Source: Pseudonocardia sp. SCN 73-27 (lineage in GTDB: Bacteria > Actinomycetota > Actinomycetes > Mycobacteriales > Pseudonocardiaceae). Taken from it: DNA of 64,000 nucleotides. A model generated the notes under the pieces. It was not told the origin of the DNA. It ran no database searches and saw only the letters and a list, made by a program, of their open reading frames with translations. The position numbers were made by a program, and so were the translations under genes. Below are positions 50,105 through 61,325 of the stretch, piece by piece (positions within the stretch are counted from its first letter, which is position 1; every line of letters starts with the position of its first letter). Where the stretch lies: assembly GCA_001725415.1 (NCBI GenBank), contig MEGH01000009.1, positions 1 to 64,000 on the forward strand, in the 5' to 3' direction.

Positions 50105-51655
50105 ATGACCGACGATCAGGGCCGTGGAGCGATGCCCCCCGGGCAGCCGTGGCCGCAGGGTGGGCAGCAGGGCTGGGGGGCCCAGCCCGGGGGGCAGCAG
50201 TGGCCGCCGCCTGCGCCGCAGGCATGGGACCAGCAGAACGCCTACCCCCAGCAGGGTGGGTACGCCCCGCAGGGCGGCTACCCGCAGCAGGGCGGCTACC
50301 CGCAGCAGGGCGGCTGGCAGGGCGGCCCGCAGACCGCGCAGTACCCCGGCGGTTACCCGGGTGCCCCGGCACCCACGGGCCAGTGGGGTCACGACGGCCC
50401 CGGCAGTCCTCCCCCTCCCCCGGCGTTCGGTCCCCCGGCCGGACCCCCTCCGCAGCCGCCGAAGCGCAAGCGCTGGCCGATCATCACCGCGCTCATCGCG
50501 GTCATCGTCGTCGCGGCCGGTGTCGTCGTCGGCTTCACCGTCTTCGGCAACCGCGGCGCCGGCACCCCGAACGACGCCGTCACCCTGCTCGCGCAGGACC
50601 TCGCGAACGACGACTACCTCGGTGCGGTGAAGACGCTCCACCCCGCGGAGCTGTCGCTGGCCAACGACATGAACCAGGTCCTGGGCGACCAGCTCAAGCG
50701 CCTGGAGATCCTCAAGCCGGACGCCGACACGACGTCGTCGCTGGGGACCGTCGAGTTCAAGGACCTCAAGTTCGACGAGGGCGCGCAGGAGAAGGTGCGC
50801 GACAACGTCGTCATCAACAAGCTGGTCTCGGGCACGATCACGCTGAACCAGGACCCGGCGAAGATCCCGTTCACCGACGACTTCAAGAACCGCGTCTTCA
50901 AGGACGGTGTCCCCGGCGCGCAGACGAACACGATCGACATCGCCCAGGAGGTCCGCAAGAACGGCCAGCCGATCCGGATCGCGACCGTCGAGGTCGACGG
51001 CAAGTGGTACGTGAGCCTCTTCTACACGGTGGCGGACTACGCGCTGCAGCAGGAGAAGACGCCGTGGCCGGCGACGTCCATCGCCCCGCGCGGCGGCACG
51101 AGCGCCGAGGACGCGCTCAAGCAGACCGTGCAGGCGCTCATGGACCAGAACGCGCGCCGGCTCGTCGAGCTGGCCCCGCCGACCGAGCTGGCCGTCGTCC
51201 ACGACGCCGGCCAGGCGATCATCGACGCCGCCGGCCGGGGCACCCCCTCGGGCCTGCAGGTGCAGTCGCTGGAGACCGAGTCGAGCACCGTGCGCGGCAT
51301 GACGGCGCTGCAGCTCAAGAAGCTCGTGATCAGCGAGGGCGGCGGGCAGCAGATCACGGTGACCCGTGACAACGACTGCCTCACGGTCGAGGTCCAGGGT
51401 TCGTCGCAGAAGTTCTGCAGCGCCGACCTGCTGCAGCAGTTCGGCGGGTCGTCGACGACGAGCCTGCCGGCGTCGGTGCAGCGCGTGCTGCCCAAGCTGG
51501 TCACGGCCGTGCTGAACGTGAAGGTGCTCACGGTCGAGGAGGGCGGCTCCTGGTACGTCAGCCCGTCCCAGACGGTGATCCAGGCCTACGGCGACATCCT
51601 CGGCGTGCTCGACGCGCAGGACGTCAAGGACCTGATGGCGCTCGCCGGCAACTGA
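50105..51655 (+). CDS. Membrane-anchored protein with Q/G/P-rich cytoplasmic tail
   Basis: A 516-residue protein in three parts. Residues 1-120 are Pro/Gln/Gly-rich with repeats of PQQGGY. Residues 122-144 form one membrane helix (WPIITALIAVIVVAAGVVVGF) preceded by a basic KRKR. The remaining 370 residues are extracytoplasmic, with two similar domains each ending in a (G/S)WYVS strand near 295 and 480. Similar proteins are common in Pseudonocardiales but unnamed. ATG 50105 follows GAGGGGA. The partner is unknown; the neighbourhood suggests the envelope. Confidence 0.8.
   Translation: MTDDQGRGAMPPGQPWPQGGQQGWGAQPGGQQWPPPAPQAWDQQNAYPQQGGYAPQGGYPQQGGYPQQGGWQGGPQTAQYPGGYPGAPAPTGQWGHDGPGSPPPPPAFGPPAGPPPQPPKRKRWPIITALIAVIVVAAGVVVGFTVFGNRGAGTPNDAVTLLAQDLANDDYLGAVKTLHPAELSLANDMNQVLGDQLKRLEILKPDADTTSSLGTVEFKDLKFDEGAQEKVRDNVVINKLVSGTITLNQDPAKIPFTDDFKNRVFKDGVPGAQTNTIDIAQEVRKNGQPIRIATVEVDGKWYVSLFYTVADYALQQEKTPWPATSIAPRGGTSAEDALKQTVQALMDQNARRLVELAPPTELAVVHDAGQAIIDAAGRGTPSGLQVQSLETESSTVRGMTALQLKKLVISEGGGQQITVTRDNDCLTVEVQGSSQKFCSADLLQQFGGSSTTSLPASVQRVLPKLVTAVLNVKVLTVEEGGSWYVSPSQTVIQAYGDILGVLDAQDVKDLMALAGN
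50240..50320 (+). repeat. 18-bp tandem repeat encoding PQQGGY
   Basis: TACCCGCAGCAGGGCGGC occurs twice exactly at 50279-50296 and 50297-50314, with decayed copies before and after. It encodes YPQQGG units in the N-terminal tail of the adjacent membrane protein. Such repeats can change copy number by slippage. Confidence 0.75.
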
Positions 51656-51697
51656 CCGACCGGCACGTCGCCCCCACCGGGGGACGGCCGCTCCTGC

Positions 51698-51740
51698 CGA
51701 CGGCGGGGCACGGGTGCACACTGCCCGTGCCCCGCCGTCG
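51698..51740. terminator. 17-bp perfect stem after the membrane-protein gene
   Basis: CGACGGCGGGGCACGGG (51698-51714) and its exact reverse complement (51724-51740) form a very strong stem with a 9-base loop. It lies 43 bases after the stop of the Q/G/P-rich protein gene and upstream of the acnA promoter, so it probably isolates the two transcripts. Confidence 0.75.
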
Positions 51741-51772
51741 TGTGTCGGGGGTGGCCCCGCTCGACCTCTATG

Positions 51773-51788
51773 TAGGACGGGCGTACTG
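51773..51788 (+). promoter_or_regulatory. Candidate AcnR operator at the acnA promoter
   Basis: TAGGACgggcGTACTG at 51773-51788 matches the C. glutamicum AcnR pattern CAGNAC-n3-c-GTACTG (recalled from the literature) at all but the first base. A second small dyad TACTG-TTTG-CAGTA overlaps it at 51784-51797. It is about 86 bases upstream of the acnA GTG. Confidence 0.6.
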
Positions 51789-51873
51789 TTTGCAGTAGAG
51801 GGGTCCGCCGAGCACCACGAACGGGCCCGAGACGCGCCGAACCGCGCCCACCACGCCAGGAGGTAGAGCCATC

Positions 51874-54672
<2,799 letters not shown>

Positions 54673-54688
54673 TCCTGCGCACCTCCTG

Positions 54689-54723
54689 ACGGGGGCGGCT
54701 CCCTTCGCGGGGGCCGCCCCCGT
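54689..54723 (+). terminator. acnA terminator hairpin
   Basis: ACGGGGGCGGC (54689-54699) pairs exactly with GCCGCCCCCGT (54713-54723), 17 bases after the acnA stop, and TTGTCG follows. Confidence 0.75.
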
Positions 54724-54784
54724 TGTCGTGGCGGGTTTTCTCCCTGGCTCCGGGGTCTCCCCTCGTCAAGATCGTTTTCGGTTC

Positions 54785-54809
54785 GTCAATGATTCGTTTA
54801 CAGCAGAAG
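54785..54809. repeat. 25-bp direct repeat, copy A
   Basis: GTCAATGATTCGTTTACAGC plus AGAAG at 54785-54809. It matches copy B at 55025-55049 at 22 of 25 positions. A weaker match, GTCAATGATTCGGCGACAGG, is at 57560, just after the amidase gene. Confidence 0.6.
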
Positions 54810-54849
54810 ATGAGCCGACCTGACGCCACTGGGGGGAGCCGTCGGACAG

Positions 54850-54902
54850 CCGCGCGCAACCGCACTGCTATCCAGGGGCCGGTTCCGGAGCAGTCGGGTT
54901 GG
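54850..54902. repeat. Interspersed palindromic repeat, family 2, copy 2
   Basis: CGCGCGCAACCGCACTGCTA begins at 54851. The right half reads GCAGTCGGGTTG, whose complement CAACCCGACTGC pairs imperfectly with the left arm. It is the most decayed of the three copies in the window. Confidence 0.5.
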
Positions 54903-54912
54903 GTCCGTCGAT

Positions 54913-54970
54913 CCGCGCGCAACCTCGCTGCTGTCCGCGGCGGGATCCACAACAGTCAGGTTGCGCGCGG
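54913..54970. repeat. Interspersed palindromic repeat, family 2, copy 3
   Basis: CCGCGCGCAACCT (54913-54925) and its exact reverse complement (54958-54970) form a 13-bp stem. CGCGCGCAACCTCGCTGCTG in the left half differs from the 29.5 kb copy at two positions over the shared stretch. Confidence 0.65.
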
Positions 54971-55024
54971 TCGTTCGCCGGCCGCGCTCCCCCGCAGGTG
55001 GATGTGGTGCTCGTCCACGCGTCG

Positions 55025-55049
55025 TGTCAATGAGTCGTTTACATCAGAA
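55025..55049. repeat. 25-bp direct repeat, copy B
   Basis: GTCAATGAGTCGTTTACATC plus AGAAC at 55025-55049, ending three bases before the stop codon of the leftward LuxR-type gene. It is the partner of copy A, 240 bases away in the same orientation. Confidence 0.6.
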
Positions 55050-55052
55050 CAC

Positions 55053-55997
55053 TCAGACGAGCAGGCCCCACGTCGCGGCTCGTGCCGCGGCCTCGGCCCT
55101 GGTCCGGCAACCCGTCTTCGCCAGCACGTGCTCGACGTGGGTGCCCACGGTCCGCGCGCCGACACCCAGCGCAGCCCCGATCCCCGCATTGCTCGCTCCC
55201 CCGGCCACCGCGGCGAGCACCTGCAGCTCACGCACCGTCAGCCCCGCGGGCGGCGGAACCTCCCGGTGCAGCACGACCACGCCCTTCGCCGTTCGGTAGG
55301 CGTCGATCTCGTGGACGGCGTCGCCGTGCACCAGCAACCGCCGGACCGACCCACGCAGACCCGCGACCGCAGGCAGGAGGGCCGACGGCGGCGCCAGCAG
55401 CTCCGTCCGCGGGCACGCCGACAGCGGCACGATCCGCCCGCCCGGACCGACGAGCATGCCTTCGGTCGTCCCATCGCCGAGGCGGGCGGTGAGCGGCTCC
55501 GGCGGCGGGACCGGGTCGAGGGCCGCACCGAGATCGGGACCCAGCAGGGACAGGAGCGCGACGGTGTCGTCGTCGGGATGGCGGGAGTCGAGCGTGCTGG
55601 CGTTCAGCATGCCGACGTAACGGCCGTCCGGGGCGAACAGGCACTGCGTCACGCCGTCGCGGAAACCGTTGGGCAGGATGACCAGCTCGAAGATGTCGCC
55701 ACGGCGGCGCTGCAGCGGCAGGTCACGGACCCGGGTCGGCGCGCCCGTCGTCCGGACCATCCGGAACAGCGGGTCGGTGTGCATGCCCTCGTCGAGGAAG
55801 CCCGTCAACATCTGCGGATAGGACGACGCAAGCGCCCGGTGCCGGCCCAGCCCTGGGTCCCACACCGACAGCGCCAGGCAGTCCGACGGCACGATCGTGC
55901 GCAGCCCCTCCGCCACGGCGAGGGCCGAGCCGACGGTGCGGCTGCCGTTGCGCCGCAGGAACGACCGTAGGTCCCGGGCCGCAGCCAGCGCGGTCAT
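55053..55997 (-). CDS. LuxR-type transcriptional regulator
   Basis: A 314-residue regulator. The C-terminal 65 residues form a LuxR/NarL helix-turn-helix (LTVRELQVLAAVAGGASNAGIGAALGVGARTVGTHVEHVLAKTG). The N-terminal 180 residues resemble a GAF-like sensor with SVWDPGLGRHRALASSYP and LFAPDGRYVGMLNASTLD. The ligand is unknown. The frame runs to 56087 but ATG 55997 has TAGCGT eight bases upstream. It is divergent from an amidase gene, which is its likely target. Confidence 0.85.
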   Translation of the reverse strand: MTALAAARDLRSFLRRNGSRTVGSALAVAEGLRTIVPSDCLALSVWDPGLGRHRALASSYPQMLTGFLDEGMHTDPLFRMVRTTGAPTRVRDLPLQRRRGDIFELVILPNGFRDGVTQCLFAPDGRYVGMLNASTLDSRHPDDDTVALLSLLGPDLGAALDPVPPPEPLTARLGDGTTEGMLVGPGGRIVPLSACPRTELLAPPSALLPAVAGLRGSVRRLLVHGDAVHEIDAYRTAKGVVVLHREVPPPAGLTVRELQVLAAVAGGASNAGIGAALGVGARTVGTHVEHVLAKTGCRTRAEAAARAATWGLLV

Positions 55998-56110
55998 GCC
56001 CGGAAACGCTACCCGCCGGACCGCATCCGTCAATCGACCGATTCGTCGCGACGTCGTCGCACCTAGCTTTCCCCGCCGACGGAGCACGCCGACCCCGACG
56101 GAGGACGACC

Positions 56111-57544
56111 ATGGAGCTCAGCGAGTACGCCGACCTGGACGCGACCGCACTGGCCGACCTGATCCGCACCGGACAAGTCCACCCCGACGAGGTCGCCCGG
56201 ACCGCGATCGCCGCGCTGCAGGCTGTGCAGCCCAAGGTGAACGGGCTGGTCGACGGACCGTTCGAGCGGCCGCTCGACCACGCCGCCGACGGCCCGTTCG
56301 CCGGGGTGCCGTTCGCGATCAAGGACCTCATCACCCACGCCGCCGGGGTACCGACCCGCTCCGGCACCCGCCTGCTCGGCCCCGGTGTGCCGATGCCGGA
56401 GGACACCCTGCTGATGGCGAGGTTCCGTCGCGCCGGACTGGCGACGCTGGGCCTCACCGCGACCCCGGAGCTCGGCTTCAACGCCAACACCGAGGCCGTC
56501 GCCACGGGCTCGGTGCGCAACCCGTGGGACCTCGACCGCAGCCCCGGCGGGTCCAGCGGCGGGTCCGCCGCGCTCGTCGCGGCCAGGGCGCTGCCCGTTG
56601 CCCACGGCAACGACGGCGGCGGCTCCATCCGCATCCCCGCCGCCGCGTGCGGGCTGGTCGGGCTCAAGCCCAGCCAGGGCCGCGTCTCCCCCGGCCCCGA
56701 CTACGCCGACCCCCTCCTCGGCCTGGGGATCGAGTTCGCGCTGACCCGGACCGTCCGCGACTGCGCGGGCCTGCTCGACGCCGTCCACGGCCACGAGCCC
56801 GGCGACCGCTACCTCCTGCCCGACCCGGTGCGCTCGTACGCCGACGAGGTGGCCGCCGGCAGCAGGCGCCTGCGGATCGCCCTGCACACCGAGCCGTTCT
56901 CGGGCAACGGGTCCGTCGACCCGCGGTGCGTCGCCGCCGTCGAGTCCGTCGGCCGGACGCTCGAGGGGCTGGGCCACGTCGTCGAACGGGCCGCGCCGGT
57001 CCTGGACGCCGCCGCCTTCGACGACGCCAACCTCGTCGCCTGGTGTTCTTTCCTCGCCGACGGCATCGACACCATCTGCGCCGCACTCGGGATCGAGGCC
57101 GCCCCCGACAGCCTGGAGGCGACCACGCGCGCCTGCGCCGAGCTCGGCCGCACCATGAGCGCCGGCGACCTCTACGCCGCCGAGCGGGTGTTCAACACGG
57201 CCCGCCGGGCGGTCGCGACGTTCCACCAGAGCTGGGACCTCGTCCTCACCCCGACGATGAACGTGCCCAACACCGCCGCCGGGTACCTGAACGCCGACGA
57301 CGCCTCCCTCGACGCCCGCGGGTGGTACGACCACATCTTCAGCACCGCCGGGTTCACAGCGCTGTCGAACGTGACCGGCAATCCCGCCATCAGCCTGCCC
57401 CTGGGCAGCACCGAGGAGGGCTGGCCGATCGGCGTCCAGTTCGTCGCCCCCTATGCCGGCGAGGCGACGTTGATCGCGATCGCCGCCGACCTCGAGCGGG
57501 CCCTGCCCTGGGCCGACCGCCGCCCTCCCGTCGTGGCGGGGTGA
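56111..57544 (+). CDS. Amidase-signature family hydrolase
   Basis: A 477-residue amidase. The Ser-cisSer-Lys triad is visible: Lys in PFAIKDLITHAAGVP near 70, and GGSSGGSAALVA with the two serines near 147-171 (the second in NDGGGSIRIPAA). It hydrolyses amides; the substrate is not evident. ATG 56111 has GACGGAGGACGACC before it, a good ribosome site. It is divergent from the LuxR-type regulator with a 113-base gap containing GTCAATCGACCGATTCG, which resembles the nearby direct repeats. Confidence 0.9.
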   Translation: MELSEYADLDATALADLIRTGQVHPDEVARTAIAALQAVQPKVNGLVDGPFERPLDHAADGPFAGVPFAIKDLITHAAGVPTRSGTRLLGPGVPMPEDTLLMARFRRAGLATLGLTATPELGFNANTEAVATGSVRNPWDLDRSPGGSSGGSAALVAARALPVAHGNDGGGSIRIPAAACGLVGLKPSQGRVSPGPDYADPLLGLGIEFALTRTVRDCAGLLDAVHGHEPGDRYLLPDPVRSYADEVAAGSRRLRIALHTEPFSGNGSVDPRCVAAVESVGRTLEGLGHVVERAAPVLDAAAFDDANLVAWCSFLADGIDTICAALGIEAAPDSLEATTRACAELGRTMSAGDLYAAERVFNTARRAVATFHQSWDLVLTPTMNVPNTAAGYLNADDASLDARGWYDHIFSTAGFTALSNVTGNPAISLPLGSTEEGWPIGVQFVAPYAGEATLIAIAADLERALPWADRRPPVVAG

Positions 57545-57620
57545 CCCCTGCGCGCGTCGCGTCAATGATTCGGCGACAGGAGAGGTGACACGAGCCGGCG
57601 AGTTCGACCTCACGCTGGTC

Positions 57621-58109
57621 CTACGTCGAGCTCGGCGGAGAAAACCACGCCCCCGCCGGGTGGCCCGGGTCGACCCACGGCACGTGCTGGGGGTCGGGGA
57701 CGCCCTCGACGTCGAGGTTCACGACGATCGGCTCCTGCCCGCTGCGGGTCAGGACGCACTCGAGGGGCTCGTCGTCGAGGGCGTTGATCTCCTGGTGCGG
57801 CACGAAGGGCGGTACGAAGATGAACGAGCCCGGGCCGCCCTCCGCGGTGAACTCCAGGTCGGCACCCCAGCGCATGCGCGCCACCCCGCGCACGACGTAG
57901 ATGACGCTCTCCAGCTCACCGTGGTGGTGCGCCCCGGTCTGCGCGCCGGGATGGATAGTCACCGTGCCCGCCCACAGCCGCTGGGACCCGGTGCGGGAGT
58001 GGGTGATCGCGGCGGCCCGGTTCATGCCGGGGGTCTGCGGGGTGTTGGTGTCGAGCGCGTCGGCGGGGACGACGCGGACGCCGGCGGTGCGCCAGTCGGG
58101 GGCGGTCAT
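57621..58109 (-). CDS. Cupin-domain protein downstream of egtD
   Basis: A 162-residue single-cupin protein. Metal-binding histidines are in GAHHHGELESVIYVVRG (motif 1, with Glu) and PPFVPHQEIN (motif 2). Such proteins bind Fe, Mn or Zn and may be dioxygenases, isomerases or sensors. It lies 49 bases after egtD on the same strand, the position occupied by egtE in some actinobacteria. A role in ergothioneine metabolism is therefore possible but not shown. Confidence 0.85.
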   Translation of the reverse strand: MTAPDWRTAGVRVVPADALDTNTPQTPGMNRAAAITHSRTGSQRLWAGTVTIHPGAQTGAHHHGELESVIYVVRGVARMRWGADLEFTAEGGPGSFIFVPPFVPHQEINALDDEPLECVLTRSGQEPIVVNLDVEGVPDPQHVPWVDPGHPAGAWFSPPSST

Positions 58110-58157
58110 GTCGCGACCCTAACCACGCGCCCCGACCGGCGCAGCCGCCTCGGAACG

Positions 58158-59129
58158 TCAGACCGCGGTGGCCAGGCTCAGGCCGAACCGCTCGTCGGGA
58201 TCGACCCACCAGCGGGTCAGCTCGAACCCGGCGCCGGCGTACATCTCGCGCACGCCGTTGCGGTGGAACTTCGCCGACACCTCGGTGCGCATCTCCTCCC
58301 CCTCGGCGAACTCGACGACCAGGTCGAGCGCCCGGACGTGCACGGTCATCGCGCGGGTCGCGCGCAGCCGCATCTCGATCCACTCGTTCTCGGCGTCCCA
58401 GGCTGCGACGTGGGCGAAGTCGTCGGGCACGAAGTCGGCGTCGAGCTCGCGGTTGAGCACGTGCAGGACGTTGCGGTTGAACTCGGCGGTGACGCCGGCG
58501 GCATCGTCGTAGGCGGGGACGACGACCTCGGGTGCGACCACGAGCCCGGTGCCGAGCAGCAGCTGCTCCCCCGGGTCGAGCACCGAGCGGACGTGGGCGA
58601 GGAACGCGGCCCGCTCGGCGGGCAGCAGGTTGCCGATCGTGCCACCGAGGAAGGCGATCATGCGGCGGCCGCCGCGGGGCAGCCGGCCGAGGTCGCGGGT
58701 GAAGTCGCCGACGACGCCGCGCAGCTCCAGGTCGGGGTACTCGTCGGCCAGGGTGTCGAGGGCGCCGCGCAGGGCGGCCTCGCTGACGTCCTGGGGCACG
58801 TAGCTGCGCAGGATGCCGGCGCGGATGAAGGCGTCGAGCAGCAGCCGGGTCTTGGTCGACGACCCCGACCCGAGCTCGACGATCGTGTCGGCACCGGAGG
58901 CGGCGGCGATGTCGTCGACGCTGTCGGCGAGCAGGGCACGTTCGGTGCGGGTCGGGTAGTACTCGGGCAGTTCGGTGATCTGCTCGAACAGCTCGCTGCC
59001 GCGGGCGTCGTAGAACCACTTGGGGGGCAGCACCTTGGGCTCGGCCGTCAACCCGGCCGCGGCGTCGGCGCGCAGGGCGGCCGTCGCGTCGGACTCGGTG
59101 AGGTGGACGTCGAGCGCGGCGAGACTCAT
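58158..59129 (-). CDS. egtD: Histidine N-alpha-methyltransferase (EgtD)
   Basis: SAM-dependent trimethylation of histidine to hercynine, the first step of ergothioneine synthesis. The 323-residue protein has the EgtD set: PKWFYDARGSELFEQITELPEYYPTRTE near 38, the SAM motif IVELGSGSSTKTRLLL, and EFNRNVLHVLNRELDADF. ATG 59129 overlaps the egtC stop by four bases. It is the last gene of an egtA-B-C-D operon. Confidence 0.95.
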   Translation of the reverse strand: MSLAALDVHLTESDATAALRADAAAGLTAEPKVLPPKWFYDARGSELFEQITELPEYYPTRTERALLADSVDDIAAASGADTIVELGSGSSTKTRLLLDAFIRAGILRSYVPQDVSEAALRGALDTLADEYPDLELRGVVGDFTRDLGRLPRGGRRMIAFLGGTIGNLLPAERAAFLAHVRSVLDPGEQLLLGTGLVVAPEVVVPAYDDAAGVTAEFNRNVLHVLNRELDADFVPDDFAHVAAWDAENEWIEMRLRATRAMTVHVRALDLVVEFAEGEEMRTEVSAKFHRNGVREMYAGAGFELTRWWVDPDERFGLSLATAV

Positions 59130-59950
59130 CGAATTCCCATCCGATCACCGGCGACGGCGTGGTTCCTGCTGTCGCCGTTGTCGCGGCCCACGGTCGTGAG
59201 CGCGTCGAGCTGGTACCGGCCAGGGGTGGCGCGCAGGAGGTGCCGGTCGGGCACCGGTTCCCAGCCGGGTCGGTCGTCGAAGGGTTCGGACACGACGGTG
59301 ACGGCTGCTCCGGCGCCGCCGTCGGGGTGGATGCGGACCGACAGCGCGTGGTCCCAGGCGGTGGCCCAGATCGCGGTGCCGTCGGTGAGCAGGAGGTTCA
59401 GCCGAGACCCGGGCGCGGCCTCGGCCACCGCCGCGACGACGTCCGCGAGTGCCGTCCCGGGTTCCTCCCCGGCGCGCAGCCGGTGCCGGACGAGTGCCCA
59501 GAGGGCCGCTGAGTCCGTCGGGGCGTCGAGGGTGAGCAGGTCGGCGACGGGCAGCCGGCCGGCGAGCGCGGTGACCGACCCGGGCCAGCCGCGGACGACG
59601 CCGTTGTGGCTGAACAGCCAGCGTCCCTCGGCGAACGGCGCGGCGGCGGTGGCCACGACGGGCATGCCGACGGTCGCCGACCGGACCGCCGCGAGTACGG
59701 CACCGGACGACGTGGCCGCGGCGAGCGAGGCGAACGACGCGTCGGACCACATCGGCCGGTCGCTGCGGTAGCGGACGGGATCGGCCCCGGGCGCCGGGTA
59801 CCAGCCGGCGCCGAAGCCGTCGGCGTTGACGGTGCCGCCGCCCCGCATGTCGGCCGGTGCCCACGACTGCCGCAGCAGCGCGTGGGACGGCTCGGTGAGC
59901 AGGGCGGACAGCGTCGTCGGCGGGCCGAGGTGGGCGAGATGGCGGCACAC
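59126..59950 (-). CDS. egtC: Gamma-glutamyl-hercynylcysteine S-oxide hydrolase (EgtC)
   Basis: Removes glutamate from the EgtB product. The 274-residue class II amidotransferase-like protein begins (M)CRHLAHLGPP, so Cys2 becomes the N-terminal nucleophile. NADGFGAGWYP and WLFSHNGVVRGWP are characteristic. GTG 59950 lies 4 bases after the egtB stop. Position and start confirm assignment in the egt operon. Confidence 0.94.
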   Translation of the reverse strand: MCRHLAHLGPPTTLSALLTEPSHALLRQSWAPADMRGGGTVNADGFGAGWYPAPGADPVRYRSDRPMWSDASFASLAAATSSGAVLAAVRSATVGMPVVATAAAPFAEGRWLFSHNGVVRGWPGSVTALAGRLPVADLLTLDAPTDSAALWALVRHRLRAGEEPGTALADVVAAVAEAAPGSRLNLLLTDGTAIWATAWDHALSVRIHPDGGAGAAVTVVSEPFDDRPGWEPVPDRHLLRATPGRYQLDALTTVGRDNGDSRNHAVAGDRMGIR

Positions 59951-59954
59951 GCCG

Positions 59955-61325
59955 TCACAGCCCCCCGGCGGACTCGGTGCCCTGGCCGGACTCGGCGGGA
60001 GTCGCGTCGCGGGCGCAGCGGAACCCGGAGAAGATCTGGCGGCGGACGGGGTGGTCCCAGTTGCGGAACGTCGCCCGGACCGCCGACGGGTCGGTACCGA
60101 AGGAGCCGCCGCGCAGGATCTTGTAGTCGCCGCCGAAGAACACCTGGGAGTACTCGGGGTACGGGAACATCTCGAACCCCGGGTAGGAGTGGAAGCCGGA
60201 GTCGCACCACTCCCAGACGTCTCCCATCAGCTGGTGCACCCCGTGGGCCGAGACCCCGGCGGGATAGGTGCCGACGGGTGCGGGCTGCAGGTGGCGCTGC
60301 CCCAGGTTGGCGTGGGCGGGCGTGGGATCGTCGTCGCCCCACGGGTAGCGCCGGGACCGTCCGGTCGCGGGGTCGTGGCGGGCGGCCTTCTCCCACTCGG
60401 CCTCGGTGGGCAACCGCTTCCCGGCCCAGACGGCGTAGGCGGCGGCCTCGTGGAAGCAGACGTGGACGACCGGCTCGTCGGCAGGTACCGGCTCGACGAC
60501 GCCGAAGCGGCGCCGCCACCAGGTGCCGGAGGCGTCACGCTCCCAGAACTGCGGCGCAACCAGGCCGGCCTCGACGCGGTGCGCCCAGCCGGTCTCACTC
60601 CACCACCGCGGATCGTCGTAGCCGCCGGCCTCGACGAACGCGGTGTACTCGCCGTTCGTGACCGGGTAGGTGTCGATCACGAAGGCGGGCACGTCGACCG
60701 GGTGGGCGGGTCGTTCGTTGTCGAGCGCCCAGGGTTCGACGGAGGTACCCAGCTCGAACCGGCCACCCGGGACCAGTACCTCGCGCGGGCCGAGCCGGAC
60801 CGGGTCGACGCCCGCGGGCGGCGCCGGGGCGTGCAGGACGGGCGCACCGACGCGCAGCTGGTGGGTGGCGAGCATGGTCTCGTCGTGCTGCTGCTCGTGC
60901 TGGACGATCATGCCGAACGCGAACGCGTTGTCGACGAGCCGGCGCCCCCGCAGCGGGGTGCGGTCGAGCGCCTCGAGCGCCTTGTCGCGCACCTCGGCGA
61001 CGTAGGTGCGGGCCTCGGACGGGGTGAGCAACGGCAGGTCGACCCGGCTGGCCCGGCTGTGCTGGAACGCGTCGTAGAGCCCGTCGATCTCCGGGCGCAG
61101 CGGCTCGCGGCCGCCGACGTCGCGCACCAGCCAGAGCTCCTCCTGGCTGCCGATGTGGGCGAGGTCCCACACCAGCGGCGACATCAGGGGCGAGTGCTGG
61201 GCCACCAGGTCGGAGTCGTCGACCGCGTCGGTGAGCGCCGTGCTGCGGGCGCGGGAGCGGTCGAGCAGCCCTGCCACCCGGGAGCGGACGGCCTGCTCGT
61301 CGAGCGTCGTGGGATCGGTCGTCAC
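59955..61325 (-). CDS. egtB: Hercynine oxygenase (EgtB)
   Basis: Iron-dependent sulfoxide synthase that joins hercynine to gamma-glutamylcysteine. The 456-residue protein has a DinB domain with iron ligands (His in [10 protein letters not shown], and HEQQHDET with two His) and a formylglycine-generating-type C-terminal domain ([43 protein letters not shown]). The frame is open to 61709, but GTG 61325 overlaps the egtA stop by four bases. The substrate type (gamma-glutamylcysteine) is inferred from the neighbouring egtA and egtC. Confidence 0.94.
   Translation of the reverse strand: MTTDPTTLDEQAVRSRVAGLLDRSRARSTALTDAVDDSDLVAQHSPLMSPLVWDLAHIGSQEELWLVRDVGGREPLRPEIDGLYDAFQHSRASRVDLPLLTPSEARTYVAEVRDKALEALDRTPLRGRRLVDNAFAFGMIVQHEQQHDETMLATHQLRVGAPVLHAPAPPAGVDPVRLGPREVLVPGGRFELGTSVEPWALDNERPAHPVDVPAFVIDTYPVTNGEYTAFVEAGGYDDPRWWSETGWAHRVEAGLVAPQFWERDASGTWWRRRFGVVEPVPADEPVVHVCFHEAAAYAVWAGKRLPTEAEWEKAARHDPATGRSRRYPWGDDDPTPAHANLGQRHLQPAPVGTYPAGVSAHGVHQLMGDVWEWCDSGFHSYPGFEMFPYPEYSQVFFGGDYKILRGGSFGTDPSAVRATFRNWDHPVRRQIFSGFRCARDATPAESGQGTESAGGL

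Larger units (their letters stand above)
54724..55052. other. Repeat-rich non-coding stretch after acnA
   Basis: About 330 bases without a convincing gene, AT-richer than the rest of the window. It holds two copies of a 25-base direct repeat (54785 and 55025) and two palindromic units of repeat family 2 between them. It separates the acnA terminator from the end of the leftward LuxR-type gene and may mark a rearrangement point. Confidence 0.6.
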
